Under the pieces are notes generated by a model, which was not told the DNA's origin, did no database searches, and saw only the letters and a program-made list of their open reading frames with translations. Of a stretch of DNA of 64,000 nucleotides, positions 59,857-64,000 are shown piece by piece (positions within the stretch are counted from its first letter, which is position 1; each line of letters begins with the position of its first letter). The DNA lies in contig CAMKEM010000006.1 of NCBI GenBank assembly GCA_946411565.1, positions 23,427 to 87,426 on the forward strand, written 5' to 3'. A program made the position numbers and the translations under genes. Source of the stretch: an uncultured Prevotellaceae bacterium (GTDB taxonomy: Bacteria; Bacteroidota; Bacteroidia; Bacteroidales; Bacteroidaceae).

Positions 59857-60384
59857 AGTTATTAGATATTTGCCATATAAACTCCTGAATTCTGGCTTTA
59901 TTCATGATACCAACAAAAAAGGATGGAGCTTCATCATGCCCATCCTCTACACGGCTCTGGAAAAACCTCAAATGAAATGAACAGTAACTATGCATCCATC
60001 CGTGTACGATATACTAAACCTCTACAGAGCAATAGATGTAGATGGTTATATATACAAATACACTAGATGGCATTTTAGTTTCTATCCTTCATTTTATAAG
60101 TTTTCCAGACTTTCGTAGAGAGGAAAGAACAGCAATGCCTTCTTTGGCTAGTGGCTAATCTCAAAGAGCCTCCACTCAGCGAGAGCAAAGATAATCATTA
60201 TTCTTTAATTTAAGAAGAAAAAAAGTAGATTATTTGTGAAAAATGTTATTTTTTGCGATTTTTTGTAAACTGTGAGTTTGCAAAACAATGATATTTGTGC
60301 AATTACACAAGTTGCTGTTCTTACATTGTGTAAGAGAAATATAGACAGCAAACCTCTATTATTGAAATTTGGATAAATATGTTC

Positions 60385-60515
60385 GTTGTAGGCAAGTCCT
60401 ATGTAAGTCCCAAGTAACTCCTATGTAAGTCCCATTTTTCGCCTATTCCACGGAACGGATCTGGAACGGTTTTGAAACGGACCTGGAACGGAGGCATAGC
60501 GGAGGCATAGCGAGG
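60385..60515. repeat. CTATGTAAG / GGAACGG short-unit repeat, copy 2
   Basis: Tandem CTATGTAAGTCCCAAG units, then three GGAACGGAYCTGGAACGG-like units, then GGAGGCATAGC twice. Bases 60418-60448 are identical to 17049-17079. Confidence 0.8.
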
Positions 60516-60655
60516 GTAGGGAAGAGCAAAGACAATCTTTGGTATTACTTCAGAAAAAACTTTTTCGCGATAATCCTACATACCTACATTGACACCCTAT
60601 ATAACGTGCACTAACCTAGTACGTTACAAGGATTTCAAATACCGCATAAACCTAC

Positions 60656-60882
60656 ACTAATCCTACACTAAACCTACACTAAAACCTGGATTTTTCAGAA
60701 ATTCAGGTTAATTGACAATTAATAATGGATAATTATTCGCAAAGCTCATCAAGCTAAAGCAAGTGATAATTTAGTTAGATTTGAACGCTTATGATATTAT
60801 TCAAATTGCTTATTATTCATTATAAATTATTAATTTCATGCCTTGACAGGCATGATTAGTGTAGGTTTAGTGTAGGATTAGT
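60656..60882. repeat. CCTACACTAA tandem units in a perfect 26-bp inverted repeat
   Basis: Left units ACTAATCCTACACTAAACC (60656 onwards to 60681) are the exact reverse complement of 60857-60882. Further CCTACACTAA copies flank the left arm. Confidence 0.85.
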
Positions 60883-61140
60883 CATAATATAAATTATAAC
60901 CCGATTAAAATCAACTAGTTAGGCAGTTCTCAATTGGTAACTGCTAACGGATAAGAAACGAGCTGAATACTTTCATCCGCGCTAACTTGCATCTTACCAA
61001 AGAACACTTTTTTCTGTTTGCAAAGGTAGTAAATATTTTCCAAAACTTAGCACGTTTGCCCCATTTTTTTGCTATCAGCAAACTAACAAATTCCATTTTC
61101 TTATACTACTTTCTTGTTTCCGCAGTTCTCCCCACAACAG

Positions 61141-61520
61141 ACAACTTCGTCGTTGGACTGTCCTTTTATTGCCGTAACATACTCTTGGACAAGCCGAAAA
61201 GAATGCTATGGCAATGGAGCGACGAGAAGAAAGCTCGCTAACTTCTCCCGATGTCACTCCTTTCGGACGATCTCAATGACGGTAGTCTGTCATAGGGATA
61301 AGATGGAAGATGAAAAGCATCCAGGCATACAACATTCTGTATTTCTCGCATCGTAGCAGGTGCGACGGGGGCAAATACAGATAGTTGTCAGAAATTAAGC
61401 AAGCTCCACAAGAGTACGTCGGAAGGGACGGACAGATGGAAACCATTTGTCCGTCCCTTCCGATGTACACTTGCTTTATGGGCTTGCCGTCCTTGCTTTT
61501 CTCTGGTCATTGTCACACTA
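61141..61520. repeat. Structured repeat, copy A
   Basis: Begins ACAACTTCGTCGTTGG and continues with AAAAGCATCCAGGCAT, CTGTATTTCTCGCATCGTA, an AAATACAG return arm and a very long hairpin (61415-61467, apex GAAA). It matches 63424-63848 over most of its length with many single-base changes and several gaps. No open frame is preserved. Confidence 0.75.
61415..61467. other. Long hairpin inside repeat copy A
   Basis: CGGAAGGGACGGACAGATGG (61420-61439) and CCATTTGTCCGTCCCTTCCG (61443-61462) pair over 20 bp with one G-U, extended outward by GTAC/GTAC. Copy B keeps only part of the left arm (CGGATGTGCCAGACAGATG), so the hairpin is weaker there. Confidence 0.8.
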
Positions 61521-61931
61521 TCAACTTCCTTTCTTGTAGTAAGCTCTATCTAATACACATTCTTTAGCATCCAAAACTCTCGTTTTCTCAGGTGTTGCCA
61601 GAAGGTGGGCAAGCCACTTGGTTGCAATCCTACCCGCGAACCTTCGCAGGTATTTCTGTACGCCCGTTAGATACGTTCCCGTGGCAAAGGTAATCCCGTA
61701 GCTTGGAATGGAAAGTTCATACCACAAGGGTTTTCTGGAAAATCTCCACACCGCAAGGGGTAGTATTTTGCCGAAAAAACTTGCCGTATCCAATCTGCGA
61801 CCTTTGATGAAGCCACAGGAACGAAACAAACGGCGATAGAAATACGCAAAAAAAAACGAAGGATTCACGGAGTACGGATTTGATTCAGTAGGAACTCACT
61901 TCACAGCTCCTGAATCCGCAAAAAACAAAAG

Positions 61932-62489
61932 TTGAACATCAAAAGCAGTTTGGATATGCTAAAGTACGCCCTTCTCGACTATGTGCCACAGCGTTACCTC
62001 CGTCGTGCATCATTCGACACACAGGAGAATGACCGCTTAATCCTCGACTTCAAGTCAGGAAGACGCTATGCAACCGACAAGGCTTCACGGCTCATCGGCA
62101 AAGCACTCTCATTGATGGACTTGAAGGACACAGTGATAGTCTGCATCCCTGCAAGTTGTCAGCGCACCTATAACCGCAGGTTCCGCAAATTCTCAGCCGA
62201 CTTGTCTGCCATGTGTGGCGCAATAGACGGCTTCGGGCATATCCAGGTTATCGGAAAGCGAGATAAGGTACACATTTGCGGTGAATACGCAGCCGAGGAC
62301 AACGTGTGGATAGACGAAGATTTCTTCAAGGGCAAGCGCATCCTGCTCATTGACGACATCTGCACATCGGGCAGGACATCAGACGCATTCAAGGAGCGTA
62401 TGGAATCGGTAGGAGCACATGTGAGAATGGCTATGTTTCTCGCCAAGACCAAGAATTATCGTAGAACAAACAATTATCAATACAACTGA
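61932..62489 (+). CDS. Phosphoribosyltransferase-fold protein
   Basis: 185 residues. The PRTase signature is ILLIDDICTSGRTSDAF (about 136-152), and VIVCIPASCQ (about 66-77) resembles the ComF/PRTase core. Unlike ComF there is no N-terminal zinc finger. Starts at a TTG; ATG 61956 is an alternative. It ends 2 bp before radC, and this pair lies inside DNA of higher GC and different codon use from the rest of the window. Such pairs are remembered from Bacteroidales conjugative elements. Substrate unknown. Confidence 0.75.
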   Translation: MNIKSSLDMLKYALLDYVPQRYLRRASFDTQENDRLILDFKSGRRYATDKASRLIGKALSLMDLKDTVIVCIPASCQRTYNRRFRKFSADLSAMCGAIDGFGHIQVIGKRDKVHICGEYAAEDNVWIDEDFFKGKRILLIDDICTSGRTSDAFKERMESVGAHVRMAMFLAKTKNYRRTNNYQYN

Positions 62490-62491
62490 TT

Positions 62492-63190
62492 ATGAATACA
62501 GCAACAGTAAGACAGAGCATTAAGCAGTGGGCACTCGAAGACCGCCCCACCGAGAGATTACAGCGTTTAGGCGCAGGGTCACTGACCGACGGAGAACTCC
62601 TTTCCATCCTCATTGGCAGTGGTACGCAGCAGTACAGCGCAGTGGATATTGCCAACCAAGTATTGGGCAGGTTCAGCAACAACCTCAACACATTGGGCAA
62701 GGCACGTTTCGATGAAATCCTCGCCACCGAGGGAGTAGGCACACAGACCGCCTGCAAGATACTCGCAGCCGTGGAATTGGGCAGACGCAGACAGATGGCA
62801 ACACCCGAACTGCATCCCGACATGAGCACCGCCACCCGTATCTACAACTACATGCTTCCCAAGATGCAAGACCTCGCAACGGAAGAGTTTCACGTCCTGC
62901 TGATAAATCAGAACTTCCGCCTTATCAAGTCGGAGCGTATCAGCCAAGGAGGTATCACAGAGGTTAGCGCAGACATACGGATTATGATACGTGAGGCAGT
63001 CCTCAACAATGCGACCGTCATGGCAGTCTGCCACAACCACCCCAGCGGCAGCACACGCCCCAGCAGGGTTGACGATACGCTGACACAGAGCGTGAAGAAG
63101 GCTTGTGAGCTCATGCGCATCCATTTCCTCGACCACGTTATCGTGACGGACGGAGCGTATTACTCCTACCACGAGCAGGGCAAGTTATAA
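62492..63190 (+). CDS. radC: RadC-like JAB/MPN domain protein
   Basis: 232 residues. An N-terminal helix-hairpin-helix region (DGELLSILIGSGTQQYSAVDIANQVLGRFSNNLNTLGKARFDEILATEGVGTQTACKILAAVELGRR) and a C-terminal JAMM metalloprotease-like domain with CHNHPSGSTRPSRVDDTLT (HxHxnD). Despite its name it has no proven repair role and is frequently carried by mobile elements. The codon use (GCC, ACC, CGC) is GC-richer than in the core genes. A terminator follows (63207-63245). Confidence 0.9.
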   Translation: MNTATVRQSIKQWALEDRPTERLQRLGAGSLTDGELLSILIGSGTQQYSAVDIANQVLGRFSNNLNTLGKARFDEILATEGVGTQTACKILAAVELGRRRQMATPELHPDMSTATRIYNYMLPKMQDLATEEFHVLLINQNFRLIKSERISQGGITEVSADIRIMIREAVLNNATVMAVCHNHPSGSTRPSRVDDTLTQSVKKACELMRIHFLDHVIVTDGAYYSYHEQGKL

Positions 63191-63206
63191 TCAACAAGTG
63201 AGTAGG

Positions 63207-63245
63207 GAAGTCGGACGGACGGAAACCCGCCCGACTTCTTTCTTT
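63207..63245 (+). terminator. Hairpin terminator after radC
   Basis: GAAGTCGGACGG and CCGCCCGACTTC form a GC-rich stem around ACGGAAAC, followed by TTTCTTTC. Confidence 0.78.
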
Positions 63246-64000
63246 CATGAGCACGCAAGGCGAGAAAGAAAGAAGCAAAGAAACCTTGTTCCGTTCTTGC
63301 GGAAGGCTTATTTATACACACCTATTCTTTTGTTTCTACCTTATTACTATGATATATCTTTTTTCTTTTCATAATTGTTTCATTAGTAGTTTTTTCAAGT
63401 TCCTCCAGTTACCTCATAGCCGACGGCTTCGTCGTTGGTGCTGTCCTTTTCTGCCATCTCATACTCTGGGGACGAGCCTCAGAGAATGACATGGCAGCGG
63501 ATTGGCGAGAAGAAAGCCCAGCGAATACCTGCCTGAAAGTATTCGGGCAGACTCTCCCGCTTTGCTCACTTCTCCAGTTGCCACTCCTAAAAGGAGAGCA
63601 CTCAATGACGGCTGTCGGCTATGAGGTTTAGGAGGAACTAAAGGAAAAGCATCCAGGCATCCAACATTCTGTATTTCTCGCATCGTACATGTACGACAGG
63701 ACAAATACAGAGAGTTGTCCGCTGATAGGCAATCCCCACAAGAGTACGTCGGATGTGCCAGACAGATGACAAGCATTTGTCCGTCCCTTCCGATGCACAC
63801 TTGTTTCATGAGCTTGCCGTTCCTGCTTTTCTCTGTTCACTGCCAGATAGTTCCCATTGACACGCGAGTCCATTTTTCACGGTTTTTTCCATCCTATAAC
63901 AGTGATGAGACTATCGGCTTCCCACCAAGTCGGAGAGCCGAGTTCCAGCCCCATATATGTTGTCACGACCGCGAATCGCCACTTTTTCCTGTCCGTCTCC
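63246..64000. other. Gene-free end of the window
   Basis: Holds repeat copy B. The remaining bases after 63850 have no recognisable gene or repeat within the window. Short open frames (63247-63489, 63459-63809) run through the repeat and are not called. Confidence 0.6.
63424..63848. repeat. Structured repeat, copy B
   Basis: Diverged second copy of 61141-61520 in the same orientation. It keeps ACGGCTTCGTCGTTGG, an ACCTCATAGCCGAC / GTCGGCTATGAGGT outer pair (63409-63422 and 63615-63628), AAAAGCATCCAGGCAT, CTGTATTTCTCGCATCGTACATGTACGA and AAATACAG. Confidence 0.75.

Larger units (their letters stand above)
59857..61931. other. 2-kb gene-free region
   Basis: Contents in order: the AT-rich upstream region of the DUF5683 gene, a CTATGTAAG/GGAACGG repeat (60385-60515), the CCTACACTAA inverted repeat (60656-60882), the first copy of the structured repeat (61141-61520) and a leader with a small hairpin (61882-61916). 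Short frames at 60987-61241 and 61521-61868 have no recognisable protein and are not called. Confidence 0.7.

Noticed and set aside
60987..61241. 84-codon plus-strand frame
   Set aside because: Overlaps the structured repeat and has no coding pattern.
61521..61868. 115-codon minus-strand open frame before the PRTase gene
   Set aside because: It begins at the edge of the structured repeat, has no recognisable domain, no promoter and no supporting context.
63247..63489. 80-codon frame after radC
   Set aside because: Begins inside the radC terminator region, runs into repeat copy B and lacks any known motif.

Overview
The window looks like a chromosomal segment of a Bacteroidales bacterium, most likely Prevotella or a close relative. 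The signs are Bacteroidetes-type promoters (TTTG, about 20 bp, TAnnTTTG) before many genes, several CarboxypepD_reg/TonB-dependent outer-membrane receptors, a FecI/FecR/FecA-like set with an STN domain, PorT-like, CHU_C, DUF4270, BACON/GLUG and DUF5683 proteins, and a succinate-propionate type mce/mmdA operon. No rRNA, CRISPR array or complete insertion sequence was seen.

Layout. 0-4.4 kb: 3' part of tilS, a beta-helix lipoprotein, cytidine deaminase and an MNT/HEPN toxin-antitoxin pair. 4.4-16.5 kb: two outer-membrane receptors, an AMP-forming acyl-CoA synthetase, a TfoX-N protein, an FMN-binding protein, then an ECF sigma, anti-sigma and STN receptor operon. 16.5-18 kb: 1.5 kb without a gene but full of inverted repeats. 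18-30.3 kb: a glycan locus with four GT2/GT4-type transferases in its outer parts, the whole GDP-D-glycero-D-manno-heptose route in three genes, a GT11 fucosyltransferase, a secreted TIM-barrel enzyme and a terminal MraY-like/sugar-transferase fusion; no flippase or polymerase is present. 30.3-35.6 kb: queD-queE, leuB, a TPR protein, an iron alcohol dehydrogenase and two identical tRNA-Lys genes. 35.6-49.3 kb: envelope proteins, uvrA, a GT5-domain protein with DUF4270, the methylmalonyl-CoA epimerase/decarboxylase operon and a TonB receptor. 49.6-56 kb: small accessory genes including a DUF3791-DUF3990-DUF3791 cassette, smpB, and an IscU-like/GGGtGRT pair split by a four-helix-bundle (S23-type) gene. 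56-59.9 kb: a three-gene envelope operon. 60-64 kb: repeat-rich non-coding DNA and a phosphoribosyltransferase-radC pair with different base composition, flanked by two divergent copies of a roughly 400-bp structured repeat. This last part looks like a mobile element.

The most unusual feature is the amount of organised repeat DNA between genes. GC-rich inverted arms sit directly against stop codons, reach into neighbouring coding sequences and in two proteins form the hydrophobic core of the signal peptide. Other intergenic palindromes are built from 9-12 bp direct repeats. An S23-type gene sits inside one repeat family, and a gene-free relative of that family lies at 16.5 kb.

All calls come from reading the sequence and translations. 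No database search was run, so family names rest on remembered motifs.
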